From Tubiluchus corallicola (Eukaryota; Priapulida; Priapulimorpha; Priapulimorphida; Tubiluchidae), in assembly GCA_030141605.1 (NCBI GenBank), contig JAQGDQ010001099.1, positions 1 to 27,500 of the forward strand: a DNA stretch of 27,500 nt, read 5' to 3'. The translations under genes and the position numbers were made by a program. The stretch's first letter is position 1, and every line of letters begins with the position of its first letter. Below are positions 8,487 through 19,605 of this stretch, piece by piece. The notes beneath the pieces were generated by a model. The model was given only the letters and a program-made list of their open reading frames with translations. It searched no databases and was not told the origin of the DNA.

Positions 8487-9013
8487 AGCTTTTCCCTATG
8501 CGGGGTCGCCATACTGCACCTATTCACTGCATCCCTGAAAGCACAACTTTGTGTCCAAAACCTCTATACTCCGCAACTCACGCCTTGTATTACGCCTCAC
8601 ATTGCGTACACCACGCCTCGTACCTCACTGAGTTCCCCACATTTCACAGCGTGAGATACTTGATCCAGGCTTTTCCAGGAATTATTCCCACGTCCGTAAG
8701 CTCACAAATTCATGTCCCCTACCTTTGCAATCCACGACTCATTTCAATCTGTATTACACCTCACATTGCGTATACCACATCTCACACCGCACGTGCCGCA
8801 CTTCACATTGTGTTCCCCGCGCCTCACTTTGTTTACCACGCTTCACAGCCGGAGATACGTGATCCAGCTTTTTCCTGAATGTTATGTCTGTGTGCTCACA
8901 ACTTTATAACCTATACCTTTTCAATCCACAATGCATTCCTTTCTATATTATACCTCACTCTGTGTTCCCCACGCCTCTCTCTGTCTCTCCTACATCTCAC
9001 ACTACATACCTGT
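8487..9013. repeat. Degenerate cctcacattgcg-type repeats, pyrimidine-rich
   Basis: This part of the spacer, in the X9b-X10 intron, has irregular copies of cctcacattgcgtayacca (for example near 8597 and 8760) and related cctcac/cttcac motifs. It follows a short (TTC)n tract at the palindrome edge. Open frames here are low-complexity by-products. Confidence 0.6.
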
Positions 9014-9172
9014 ACTTCAAGCTATACCTGACATTTTACACCATTACTCTGCACTAAAGTTATTTACTTATATATCCCACCATGTTATACTTTCAAGCTA
9101 TACCTGACATTTTACACCATTACTCTGCACTAAAGTTATTTACTTATATATCCCACCATGTTATACTTTCAA
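9014..9172 (+). repeat. 76-bp tandem duplication
   Basis: Two adjacent near-identical copies of a 76-bp unit beginning ttcaagctatacctgac (around 9017 and 9093). Confidence 0.92.
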
Positions 9173-9263
9173 ATTACAAATGATTCCACATTACGGGGGT
9201 TTTCATGATGGATGTCTCTAGAATTCTCTTAAGTTACATTGTCAACCATGTCAACTGACTGTA

Positions 9264-9799
9264 AACAGTCAACCTCGGATATAAGGGACACCTCCGGACC
9301 GGAAAAAACCGTCCTTTATATCCGACGTCCCTTATAGCCGAAGTTGAGTCAGACCGAGCGTGTATCTAGACCTGTACTTTTACCCATATTTCTATGGATT
9401 ATTGCTACACATTCAGTGCAAACGGCATGTAGGAAGCTCCTTCAGTGATGCGAGATGTATGTGACCGCGGAAACCGAGCTGTTCGAAGGCCGAGTTTGCC
9501 AAAAATTGAGGTTAAAAATCGATCAATTTCACATTGATCATAGGCTCCCTTATATGCGAGGTAAATTAGCTGGGTTTCTATTACGCGGGACCTGAAGATA
9601 TCATCCCTTAGAACCGAAAGTCCCTTACATCCGAGTATCTTATATACAACAATACGAAAAATTGGGACCAGTGTTGGTGGTCCCTTATATCCGAGTACCT
9701 TATATACGAAGATTTTTATAAGGAAAAACGTTACGAACAATCGGGACCGGTGTTGGTGGTCCTTTATAAGCGAATACCTTATACCCGAGGTTGACTGTA
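9264..9799 (+). mobile_element. Tc1/mariner- or pogo-like non-autonomous element 1
   Basis: CAGTCAACCTCGG (9266-9278) is matched exactly by its inverse at 9785-9797. TA dinucleotides flank at 9262-9263 and 9800-9801. A TA target with ACAGT-type termini fits the Tc1/mariner/pogo superfamily. The interior is built from repeated stretches of cccttatatccgag and related forms. The longest frame (9405-9740, - strand) is not a transposase. It is homologous, in opposite orientation, to the element at 10008-10590. Confidence 0.75.
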
Positions 9800-10007
9800 T
9801 ATGATTTTGTGATGATTTCTATGCATCGACTTTCCTCTCTTCGGCTGCCTGTCTTTGCACATCTTACTAGGACGCTTCACGATCAATACTCTCTTTTCTT
9901 CTGCATGCTTATATTGCCTCCTTGCTACCATGACCTTGAGTAGTTGCTAAGCAAACGGGATTTTGTTTTTTATGTAAACGTTTTTTACAGGCACATAAAA
10001 ACATTTA

Positions 10008-10590
10008 CAGTCAATCAACCTCTGGTATAATGTACTCGTTTATAAGGGACGCTCGCTTAGAAGGGACCACATCGACAGATCCCGATTTTTCGTAACATTT
10101 TTCCTATGTAAAAATCTTTGTATATAAGGTACTCAAATATAAGGAGTTTCGCTTATAAGGGACCACATTGACAGATCCCGATTTTTCGTAACATTTTTCG
10201 TATGTAAAAGTCTTTGTATATAAGGTACTCGGTTGTAAGGGACGATATCTTCAGGTCCCGCGAAATAGAAACCCAGGTAAATTACCTCGCATATAAGGAA
10301 CCCTATGACCAAAGCGAAATTGATCGATTTTTAACATCAATTTTTCGCAAATTCCGCATTCGAACAGCTCGGTTTCCGTGGTCACGTACATCTCGCATCA
10401 CTGAAGGAGCTTCCTACTTACCTTTTGCACTGAATGTGTAGCAATAATCCATAAAAATATGGGTAAAAGTACAGAAAAGTACAGGTCTAGATACACCCTC
10501 GGTCTGACTAAACTTCGGCTATAAGGGACATCGGATATAAGGGACGGTTTTTTCTGGTCCCGAGGTGTCCCTTATATCCGAGGTTGACTG
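10008..10590 (-). mobile_element. Tc1/mariner- or pogo-like non-autonomous element 2, inverted
   Basis: This is a second, diverged copy of the 9264-9799 element in the opposite orientation. The CCGAGGTTGACTG terminus is at 10578-10590 next to TA (10591-10592); the other end at 10008 is CAGTCAATCAACCTC, a terminus with four extra bases, preceded by TA (10006-10007). The two elements form a nested inverted pair about 210 bp apart inside the spacer of the large palindrome. No transposase. Confidence 0.75.
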
Positions 10591-10779
10591 TATTTAGAAA
10601 AGAACACAAAACTATATTAAAAAACATGCTTATCAGTTAGTGTATTTGTGCTTGTGCACATTGGAAGCCGTAATCTTAACGATTTTTTGTTCAAAGCTGT
10701 TAACGATAAAATGACAGTTTCGCCGCGCATCGCCCCGTTGTTCTGACCGCTGTCCGACTTACGAATGCTGGCTGTTTAG

Positions 10780-10922
10780 GTCTTTGTTCGTGGGTGATAA
10801 ACATCGTCAAATTTTACGACGTCTACTGCGAAGTGGAACCGAAGAGAATCGCTCTTCAGCAGGCGAACGACGAGTTGACAGCAGCGCAGGAGAAACTGGC
10901 CAGCATCAAGAAACATCTACAG
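10780..10922 (+). CDS. Dynein heavy chain exon X10 (end of MTBD, start of coiled coil 2)
   Basis: The exon is 143 nt: two bases completing the glycine codon split with X9a/X9b, then 47 codons ([20 protein letters not shown] to LASIKKHLQ). The acceptor is ggctgtttag and the donor is CAG|gtaacg. [23 protein letters not shown] is the signature of the last MTBD helix running into the returning coiled coil, followed by E/Q/A-rich coiled-coil sequence. This is the only copy in the window: no counterpart is present on the - strand, so only the + copy could be spliced through the MTBD into coiled coil 2. The next expected exon (rest of coiled coil 2) is not found downstream. Its donor is the first unit of a tandem array. 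Confidence 0.95.
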
Positions 10923-11120
10923 GTAACGTGTTAATGCCAGTGTGTCTACAGGTAACGTGTTAATGCCAGTGTGTCTACAGGTAACGTGTTAATGCCAGTG
11001 TGTCTACAGGTAACGTGTTAATGCCAGTGTGTCTACAGGTAACGTGTTAATGCCAGTGTGTCTACAGGTAACGTGTTAATGCCAGTGTGTCTACAGGTAA
11101 CGTGTTAATGCCAGTGTGTC
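10917..11120 (+). repeat. 29-bp array amplifying the X10 splice donor, 7 copies
   Basis: ctacaggtaacgtgttaatg repeats with a 29-bp period. The aggtaacgtg motif occurs at 10921, 10950, 10979, 11008, 11037, 11066 and 11095. The first copy is the exon's own end and donor; the six later copies are essentially perfect. Using a later donor would add GTA ACG TGT TAA, an immediate in-frame stop. Confidence 0.97.
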
Positions 11121-11137
11121 GCTGGGATTCTAGTAGA

Positions 11138-11290
11138 AAAGTGTCTATGATGATGATGATGACAATGGTGATTTAGATTTATTCATCCATTTAGCACAAT
11201 GTAACAAAATACGAGTTATACGATTACGAATTAACAATGCATTGCAGTGCTATGATGACATAAACAACAACAACAAATAAACAAATACGT
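11138..11290 (-). mobile_element. SINE/LINE-tail-like repeat, copy 1
   Basis: Read on the - strand, a roughly 100-bp body (ctgcaatgcattgttaattc, then ggatgaataaat) ends in an (ATC)n tract. A body with a simple-sequence tail, found five times in the same orientation, suggests a retroposed family. This copy is short at its head, where acaacaaca follows. Confidence 0.55.
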
Positions 11291-11410
11291 TAATAATGTG
11301 AGAAGATGATAATGATGCTGATGATGATAATGATGTTGTTGTTGTTGATGATGATGATGATAATGATGTTGTTGTTGTTGATGATGATGATGATGGAGAT
11401 GATGATGACG

Positions 11411-11457
<47 letters not shown>

Positions 11458-11488
11458 GATGCTGATGATGATGATGTTGTTGTTTTGA

Positions 11489-11534
<46 letters not shown>

Positions 11535-11642
11535 GATGATGATGATGATGATGGAGATGATGATGATGATGATGATAATGATGCTGATGTTGTTGTTGTT
11601 GTTGTTGTTGATGATGATGATGATGATGATGATGATAATGAT
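11291..11642. repeat. (GAT)n/(GTT)n compound triplet microsatellite
   Basis: Blocks of GAT and GTT triplets alternate over about 350 bp. Open frames of Ser/Thr/Gln/His or Met/Leu runs here are artefacts of triplet periodicity. Confidence 0.95.
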
Positions 11643-11804
11643 GACAACGATGGTGGTTTAGATATATTTATTCATCCAATTGACACACTAGAACAAAATA
11701 CAAGTTATGCAATTACAAATTAACAATGCATTGCAGTGCTATGAGCGCGGCAGAAGAAATTAACCTACAAGCTTCGATCAACATGGATAAGACTAAATTA
11801 CTGA

Positions 11805-11830
<26 letters not shown>
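11643..11830 (-). mobile_element. SINE/LINE-tail-like repeat, copy 2
   Basis: This is the fullest spacer copy. It shares catccaattgacaca, ttaacaatgcattgcagtgc and agcttcgatcaac with the copies at 25500 and 25908. It is bounded by GAT triplets on one side and a (CAA)n tract on the other. Confidence 0.6.
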
Positions 11831-11846
<16 letters not shown>

Positions 11847-11938
11847 AACATTAAATGAAGCAAAGCAAACAGATGCGAGAAAACGATAAGGAAGATGTTG
11901 TTGTTGATGACGATGATAATGATGATGTTGATGACGAT
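11831..11938. repeat. (CAA)n and GAT/GTT tracts up to the palindrome edge
   Basis: Triplet repeats fill the last part of the spacer. The right arm begins at about 11939, so the breakpoint lies in triplet-rich DNA on this side, as it does at 8473 (TTC repeats) on the other. Confidence 0.85.
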
Positions 11939-11984
11939 GAAGTGATTAGGTGCAGTCATTTCTAGAGAAAGTCGGCTCGAGTAC

Positions 11985-12123
11985 CTCCTGCAGCGAACGA
12001 CTTCCCGGAGACGAATTCGGGATTGAAGTCCGGATCGGCAATGTACGCCGCCACCGCCTTCAGACAGTTCTCGTGGATGTTCTCCTTGTCGTAGGTGATC
12101 AGCTGGTCCAGAAATCCGTCCAC
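11985..12123 (-). CDS. Dynein heavy chain exon X9b, right copy
   Basis: Mirror of 8288-8426, with the same protein, length and phases and one silent change near the end. The donor is GAG|gtactc. On this strand there is no X10 downstream in the window, so this exon has no visible partner to splice into. Confidence 0.94.
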
Positions 12124-12196
12124 CTAAATTTCGGGCGGTTTCGCGAAAACAAAAACGGATTTTTAGCAAGCGGAACGTGAAACGAAAACTCTTTAC

Positions 12197-12335
12197 CTCC
12201 TGCGGCAAACGATTTCGTCAGGACGATCTCCGGCTTGAAGCCAGGAAGGGCCAAGTACTCGTTTACAGCTTTTAGGCTACTCTCGGGTATGTTTTCTTTG
12301 TCGTAGTTAATTAGCTGATCCAGAAAAAAATCAAC
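12197..12335 (-). CDS. Dynein heavy chain exon X9a, right copy
   Basis: Mirror of 8076-8214, with the same protein and splice sites. It is separated from X9b by the same 73-nt intron (12124-12196). Both alternative exons being intact in both arms argues that neither is a decaying pseudo-exon. Confidence 0.93.
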
Positions 12336-12360
12336 CTAGCAATCATTAGATAAAATTGTA

Positions 12361-13000
12361 TCATGAAACATTGCACATTATTTAGCACTGCCGTGAAACA
12401 GTGCACATTGTTATTGTTTAGCGCTGTCGTGAAACAGTGCATATTGTTATTGTTTAGCGCTGTCGTGAAACAGTGCATATTGTTATCGTTTAGCACTGTC
12501 GTGAAACAATGCACATTGTTATTGTTTAGCACTGCCGTGAAACAGTGCACATTGTTATTGTTTAGCGCTGTCGTGAAACAGTGCATATTGTTATCGTTTA
12601 GCGCTGTCGTGAAACAATGCACATTGTTATCATTTAGCACTGTCGTGAAACAATGCTCATCGTTATTGTTTAGCACTGTCGTGAAACAATGCACATCGTT
12701 ATTGTTTAGCACTGTCATGAAACAATGCACATCGTTATTGTTTAGCACTGTCATGAAACAATGCACATCGTTATTGTTTAGCACTGTCATGAAACAATGC
12801 ACATCGTTATTGTTTAGCACTGTCATGAAACAATGCACATCGTTATTGTTTAGCACTGTCATGAAACAATGCACATCGTTATTGTTTAGCACTGTCATGA
12901 AACAATGCACATCGTTATTGTTTAGAACTGTCATGAAACAATGCACATCGTTATTGTTTAGCACTGTCATGAAACAATGCACATCGTTATTGTTTAGCAC
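12361..13000 (-). repeat. 36-bp minisatellite, 17 full units plus a partial (right arm)
   Basis: Counterpart of 7267-8050, shorter by four units (144 bp). The exon-proximal diverged units largely correspond between arms, and the count differs mainly among the uniform distal units. Confidence 0.96.
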
Positions 13001-14113
13001 AAAAAGCCTCTTACGCATCATCGGTAAATTTAGTGTCAAACTGACACCTTCGCTATAATGTCTGCTTGCAAACCAAAACCGTCCACAAGTCGGCTTAATT
13101 AAAACTATGTTATGACGCTTCAAAGTTGAATGCACCAAAAATTTGCTGAAATGTCAATTTTTTGTTTTTTACAAAAATAAATGCTAAATATATTGGACTT
13201 TTATATTCTAGCATCAAATTGTCAAGAAAATGTCCAAAAAATACTAAAAATTTAATCTTATAATCTCATACTCACTTTTCAGAGTAGAAACTAGTACAGC
13301 AATTGTAAAAAAACTTGTATTTTCAAACTCTGATAGAAGCTCGTGGAAGCAGCCATTTTGCTTCGGATTTTTTGTCAGGAAGAGACATCTACAGCATTTA
13401 AACATAACATCAATGTGTTCTTACAAAGTCCATAGCAACCAATATTTGTTGCACGGTTACTAAGTGTTTTGTAAAGACGCGACAAAAAACAATGGCTGAC
13501 TTTAACAATGATTTTCTCAAGATCATGTTTTTCAATGTGCAGCCTGCACCTCAATTTCAATGTGGATTATCTCAGCTTAGAAATAACATAGAGTGATGAA
13601 CTTGGTATCAAAATGATCCTCATGAAATGAAGATTCTAGAAAAAAACTAGAAAAACTTAATTGCCAACTTATGGGTGATTTTGATATGCAAGCACACATG
13701 CAGGCTTATACAAGTTAGAATCCTACTCTCATACGAATATTCAATTTATTTTATTATAAACTTACTGTAAAACTTATTTTATTTTTTATAATTCTGTTGT
13801 TAGCAGTATTAAATTTGAAGAACCGCCATTTTTCGTTGCACGAGCCGAATGGGGTTAAACTTGAAATTTGAATTTTTATCTTAAAACTTGCAGAGTTTTA
13901 GCACAACAAACTGAATATCTTACAGTAGGACTGAACTTCAATTTTCGCTTTCGCAAACACGCGCAACACGCTCGTGGAATATCTTTCCTGTTAAATATTT
14001 GTGGAATATTTTTCTCCCCACTTTACTCCGGCAAACCGAGATGTGAGTTACCTCAGCAATTACACTGATTACCACGTTAGTCTTCGTAAAACATGTAACA
14101 ACGCGTTACATAC
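13001..14113. other. X8-X9a intron of right arm, nothing recognised
   Basis: Mirror of 6154-7266. It differs by scattered substitutions and small indels (for example around 13700 and 13900). Confidence 0.5.
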
Positions 14114-14257
14114 CCTTTGCATCATCAGTTTGGCATTTTTCCAGCTTCTGTCGCGCGGCACTCTTCCGTTCGGAGCGAGCAGGCACATGACGGCAGCGGC
14201 GACGCTGACGACGATGGGCGGCGGAGTGCCGAATGACTTCAGTTCTGTCAGATTGTT
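14114..14257 (-). CDS. Dynein heavy chain exon X8 (start of MTBD), right copy
   Basis: Mirror of 6010-6153. It encodes the same 48 residues with the same splice sites (acceptor ttgttccag, donor AGG|gtatgt), with at least one silent substitution. Confidence 0.96.
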
Positions 14258-15559
14258 CTGGAACAAGAAATGGCAAATAATTTTACTGCATTGTGAATAA
14301 CCGAGTGATCGTGACATTTAGTCAGTGAGAGAAGTCGAGCAACATCAACTCTAATGAGTAAATGGATTGGTGATTGTGGCAAAAACTGTTTTCGAGTAAT
14401 TTCACGTGCCGTATCGCACCTGGCCAGTTACCAGGGATGTGCCGGATGTTACCATGGAAACTTGTGTTCTAATCCGATCCGAATACTTTTACCAATTGGC
14501 CGATCCGATCCAATCCCAACCGATATGGCGGCTTTACAATTGCCGCTACCAGGGGTGAGTTGAAAGTTGTGATTGTGGGAAGTCAAAATTAAACCCAAAA
14601 AGAATTTTTGGACAGATCAATGAAAAGTATTTATGTCAACCGTATTAGACACCAATGAGAAAAGGTTTAATTCAGGTTTATTACAAATGCATTCAGAACA
14701 AAAATTTATTTCAGGAGAAATCTTCAAGATTGAGCATCGGTGAAAATTTTCAATTCGAACGCCTTTTATTGCCTTAAGGAATATTTACGGCCGTTGCACA
14801 TACTGAACACTTTGATTGATACACTCTGAATTGGAATTCTTTTTATGGCTGACTGGGGTGAGAAATGTCATTTGTGTCGAGCTCTTTTTAACTCTTTCAG
14901 GACCGCATCACTCAAAATTGTTCTTAAAAGAACTGTGACTTTTCTGCTACTGTATGAGCCCAGACATGACTAAATGATTACAAATTAGGTACTGTTCTAT
15001 TCAGGAGAATCTTGGCTATCCAATCATGCTATTTGTTTAAACATTTGTAGGTGATTTAATTGAATAACATTAAGAAAAACATGCCCTTTTCAGCCACTCC
15101 AACTTAGCCTATTGAGTAGCTTAGCCTGGTGTACACTTACGTGATCGTACACACTAATTTACTGGTCGCCTGCAGACCAAGCTGCGCCGTGTTTTGCTGG
15201 CTATTCCAGGAAAAGCCAACCGAACAGTCAAGGAGAAATTAAGGTAGCTTCATCTTTTAACAGGAATTTCTCTCTAAGAATAGTAGACTTGAGACCAAAG
15301 TTTATCAGAGTGTTGTGTCTGGATAGTTGAAATTTTCTACATTTGCCGATTTCACAGGAGTAATACTGTACAATGTTACAGTGCAAACACTGCAGTTATT
15401 GAAAGCTTTGTGCATTTTTTTCCGTGAAAAATTGATTTTTAATTTGTCTAAGGTAAGCAAACGTATTTCATTGATAATTTTGCATGAAAATCCATTGTGT
15501 AAGGAGTAGAAACCTACAAAAATTATCAAATATAATATAATTGCTGCTTAGTGTGAGAG
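14258..15559. other. X7-X8 intron of right arm, unique part
   Basis: Mirror of about 4561-6009 but with only one copy of the 45-bp unit (about 15105-15150). No gene was recognised. Confidence 0.5.
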
Positions 15560-16794
15560 CAGTTTTTCACGAACCCTTGCAGTTTTTCATGAACCCTTGC
15601 AGTTTTTCATGAACCCTTGCAGTTTTTCATGAACTCTTGCAGTTTCTCATGAACCCTTACAGTTTCTCATGAACTCTTGCAGTTTTTCATGAACTCTTGC
15701 AGTTTTTCATGAACCCTTGCAGTTTTTCATGAACTCTTGCAGTTTTTCATGAACCCTTGCAGTTTTCATGAACCCTTGCAGTTTTCATGAACTCTTGCAG
15801 TTTTTCATGAACTCTTGCAGTTTTTCATGAACTCTTGCAGTTTCTCATGAACTCTTGCAGTTTTCCATGAACTCTTGCAGTTTTTCATGAACCCTTGCAG
15901 TTTTTCATGAACTCTTGCAGTTTTTCATGAACCCTTGCAGTTTTCATGAACTCTTGCAGTTTTTCATGAACCCTTACAGTTTTTCATGAACTCTTGCAGT
16001 TTTTCATGAACCCTTGCAGTTTTCATGAACTCTTGCAGTTTTTCATGAACCCTTGCAGTTTTCATGAACCCTTGCAGTTTTCATGAACTCTTGCAGTTTT
16101 TCATGAACTCTTGCAGTTTTCCATGAACCCTTGCAGTTTTTCATGAACCCTTACAGTTTTTCATGAACTCTTGCAGTTTTTCATGAACCCTTGCAGTTTT
16201 TCATGAACTCTTGCAGTTTTTCATGAACTCTTGCAGTTTTTCATGAACCCTTGCAGTTTTTCATGAACTCTTGCAGTTTTTCATGAACTCTTGCAGTTTT
16301 TCATGAACTCTTGCAGTTTTTCATGAACCCTTGCAGTTTTTCATGAACTCTTGCAGTTTTTCATGAACTCTTGCAGTTTTTCATGAACCCTTGCAGTTTT
16401 TCATGAACTCTTGCAGTTTTTCATGAACCCTTGCAGTTTTTCATGAACCCTTGCAGTTTTTCATGAACTCTTGCAGTTTTTCATGAACCCTTGCAGTTTT
16501 TCATGAACTCTTGCAGTTTTTCATGAACCCTTGCAGTTTTTCATGAACCCTTGCAGTTTTTCATGAACTCTTGCAGTTTTTCATGAACCCTTGCAGTTTT
16601 TCATGAACTCTTGCAGTTTTTCATGAACTCTTGCAGTTTTTCATGAACCCTCACAGTTTTTCATGAACTCTTGCAGTTTTTCATGAACTCTTGCAGTTTT
16701 TCATGAACCCTTGCAGTTTTTCATGAACTCTTGCAGTTTTTCATGAACCCTTGCAGTTTTTCATGAACTCTTGCAGTTTTTCATGAACTCTTAC
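15560..16794 (-). repeat. 20-bp minisatellite, ~62 copies (right arm)
   Basis: Counterpart of 3330-4560, with the same A/G dimorphism and 19-bp variant units in similar places. The order of variants is similar but not identical between arms. Confidence 0.96.
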
Positions 16795-16870
16795 GGTCCT
16801 GAAGGAAACAAGACAAAAAAACAATCAAAAAAAAATTGAAATAAAAAAACTCCATCGTCCACAGGCGCAC

Positions 16871-17050
16871 CTTGTTAAGAGTGTTCAACGCCTCCTGGGC
16901 AGCAATAAGGGCAGGTTCGGCAAGGGCTAGCTCCTGTTCGCACTCCTTCTGCCTCTTGGCCACCTCCTCGTTGATGATGGCAACCTTCTTCTCCTCCTCG
17001 TCGGCGATTGCCTTCTCTTTGCTCACCTTCTCCGTCTCCACGGCGACCAC
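16871..17050 (-). CDS. Dynein heavy chain exon X7 (stalk coiled coil 1), right copy
   Basis: Mirror of 3074-3253. It encodes the same 60 residues; donor AAG|gtgcgc. It continues X6 at 19468-19605 across a 2.4-kb intron that holds the piggyBac-like element and the fold-back element. Confidence 0.96.
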
Positions 17051-17637
17051 CTGTTTAATGCATTGTGAAGAAATTTAGCGTCCGTTTAATGCACGGCCGA
17101 GAAATGGCAAATGTATAAAAACATCTTGTACTACAGGGCTGTGATGAAATGAAATGTAATGCTGGCAGGGGAATACAGTAGACTGCTCGGGTGTGCATGT
17201 GAACGTGGCTTTATCTAGCACAGACTCGTATTCTGACCTTGTGTTAGTAAAAGCCACTAGTCACACGCACACCTGAGCTTATAAAAGGGAAGGTCTGCTC
17301 TGTAGATCCTTGTCAGTGGTCATGTCTTTCGTAGCATGTGCAGCTCTGTTCACATTTCTCAGGCTTTTCTCGCAAACTCTGTTCCTGTAGGTAAGCTGGT
17401 CGTTCCTTATTTAACGTGTAAAATTCAATAATAAATTGTCATTTCGACTGACTCTATTATTCAATCTTTGTTTATGGGTGAAGCGTTGAATGACATAATT
17501 AAGACATGCTGCACGGTGTGGGCCGCGGTGCGATCCGTCCTGCCTCCGCTATGAGCGGATGGCAGTCCAATATAAACTAATTACAACTAAAAAGTTTTTT
17601 AGAATAGCTTCTATACAAATATGCTAATATACTGTTA
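17051..17637. other. X6-X7 intron of right arm, nothing recognised
   Basis: Mirror of 2487-3073. No gene or repeat was recognised. Confidence 0.5.
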
Positions 17638-17806
17638 CGCGGGTAAAATGCAATTTATTTTCGACCCGCCTCTACGTTGTGATGGTTCGATCCAACATGA
17701 AGCTGTTGCATATCACCACTGTATGGCAGCTATGCGAATGGCTTCGTGAAGGATCAAACCATCTCAACGTAGAGGGGGGTCGAAAATAAACTGCATTTTG
17801 CCCCCG
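17638..17806. mobile_element. Fold-back element (right copy)
   Basis: Mirror of 2318-2486, with the same inverted arms. Confidence 0.65.
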
Positions 17807-18704
17807 TTCAATTGGCAGACGGAGAGGAACGTTTACCACCTAAGCACCTGTTCCGTAGTCACGATCAGCATGAGGAAAGTTTTCATCTTAATTTTCTGTT
17901 GAAATTTTTACATTTCTTGCGTATTTTCTCATTTACAACATTTGTCTGCAACATGGCTGACTTAGATTTGAACCCTCGACCTCTTGGCCGCCTCCGCAGC
18001 AGTATTATAGAAAGGTATGTCATTTCAAAATAGGTATAAAGTGATTTAAACACTTATTATGCAGCTATAAAAGGATGCGTACATTGTATCTTGACACTAG
18101 GCGCAGGAGCTGTACAAGCAGCCAACGGCTAGAGGGCGGAGGAGGTCATGTGAACCAACGGCCATGTGTAGAGGAGTAAATCTTCCAAATCAAGGCGGAC
18201 CAGTGCAACATGCTCACTGACTCCGGCAGCTCCTGCAGCCAACCTGGTGCCAAACGTATCGCTCCGCTTTCCTTTGGACTACACAAGGGAGGAAGAGAGG
18301 GGGTTCCTGCGGTCTGGGCAACTCAGGATCTCCATACACCTTGCCTTGGCATGCGCCCTGGAGACGTTCAAGGATCGGACTCTCTTGGCGCACATTCCAT
18401 TGTCTTCTTAGACAGAAGGATGCCAATAACAATAAAAGGTATATTAACTTTAAAAGTCCTTTTATAAAACAATATTTTGACTTCAAGTAAAGCAAAGTAA
18501 ATAGCTAACTGGTACCGTGTGTGATAGGTGGACAAGTTTAAGCATCGCTGTGCCTGGCTAATAAATGGATTAGTGACAGCTGAGGAAAATGTTCCTGGAG
18601 AGTTTGATCTAATTTACTACTTCTGACTACTTCTTTCACTAAAGAATGACACGTGCACACAACAGAACACAGGTAAGCAACCTCTCTTGGCTGCGTGTCT
18701 TATC
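17807..18704. other. X6-X7 intron of right arm, tRNA-like motif and unassigned DNA
   Basis: Mirror of 1402-2317. It contains the - strand copy of the collapsed box A/B motif (about 17960-18002) and the moderately GC-rich unassigned block. Confidence 0.45.
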
Positions 18705-19352
18705 TTAACCCTTTCACTACGTAGTTGCTTTTTAACTGCATCACGCCGACTTTTGCACATTTGACAATAACTTCTTATGGTGTGTTACCAAAACAGAATT
18801 TTGTAAATAAACAAATAGTTGCTTGTTATTGAGTACTAATATTAAATATTAGTTTTGTTTCTACACATGTGACCACACATACATGAACTCATGCACACAC
18901 ACACGCACGCATGCACGCAAACACACACACACACACGTGCACACATTCATAAATAAGCATGTACTTATATTTAGAAACCAGTTTTCACAAAAGTCATGTT
19001 ACTAATTTATAATATGCAATCATTTTATAAGAATGCAGAACAATGAACTAAACACTATAGGTTTCATCAACGATCTACAAGTGATTTTGCATGGGAACAT
19101 ACCATACAGTACAGTATTGTGGACTGCACCTGGTTTCTGATGCTGATTGGCTGGTTAGCATTACTTGTAGCAAAGCAACCCCAATCCCAGGGCTGCTAAA
19201 CTTTTCTACAATGTTTTTGCGTGACCATAGCAGTGAAATAAACAGACCTGGGTGATTGTGCTTATTACTGAGCTTGGGCGGCAGTCTACCGCCTTCCGTC
19301 CCTTGCATGAAAAACGTAGGCAGCATGCCGTCTTCCGTAGTGAAAGGGTTAA
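18705..19352. mobile_element. piggyBac-type non-autonomous element, right copy
   Basis: TTAA at 18705-18708 and 19349-19352 encloses CCCTTTCACTACG and its inverse. It is the same insertion as 758-1401, with a few indels. Confidence 0.82.
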
Positions 19353-19467
19353 AGGATTATTCTTGAAAGCAAAATACGTTCTGGTCCCCCTACACGTAAA
19401 TTCGGCCCACCGAGCACTCCAACTCAAACTGCGGAGCGGAAAAGGTGTATAAAAAAAACTTTTTCAC

Positions 19468-19605
19468 CTGAATGAGTTTGTCCGCGTCTTCGTTCTTCTG
19501 CGTCAGCTCCACTTCCTGCTCCGCGAGTATCGCCTTCAACTCGTCCACCTGCAGCGCCGTCGTGCGGAGCTTCTCCAAACCGCTTTCCAGACGATCGATC
19601 TTACT
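19468..19605 (-). CDS. Dynein heavy chain exon X6 (stalk coiled coil 1), right copy
   Basis: Mirror of 505-642, encoding the same 46 residues. Here the upstream exon is present: X5 (21194-21370) ends NKGHNELM and X6 begins SKIDRLES, matching the family register exactly, which confirms both splice sites. Confidence 0.96.

Noticed and set aside
9405-9740. Transposase or other protein in the mariner-like elements (also 10214-10441)
   Set aside because: No DDE/D motif or helix-turn-helix is seen. The frame overlaps repeated terminal motifs and differs in length between the two copies.
11231-11647. Ser/Thr/Gln/His-rich low-complexity frame (and similar at 25666-25932)
   Set aside because: Pure product of GAT/GTT triplet periodicity, open on both strands, with no start context or conserved domain.
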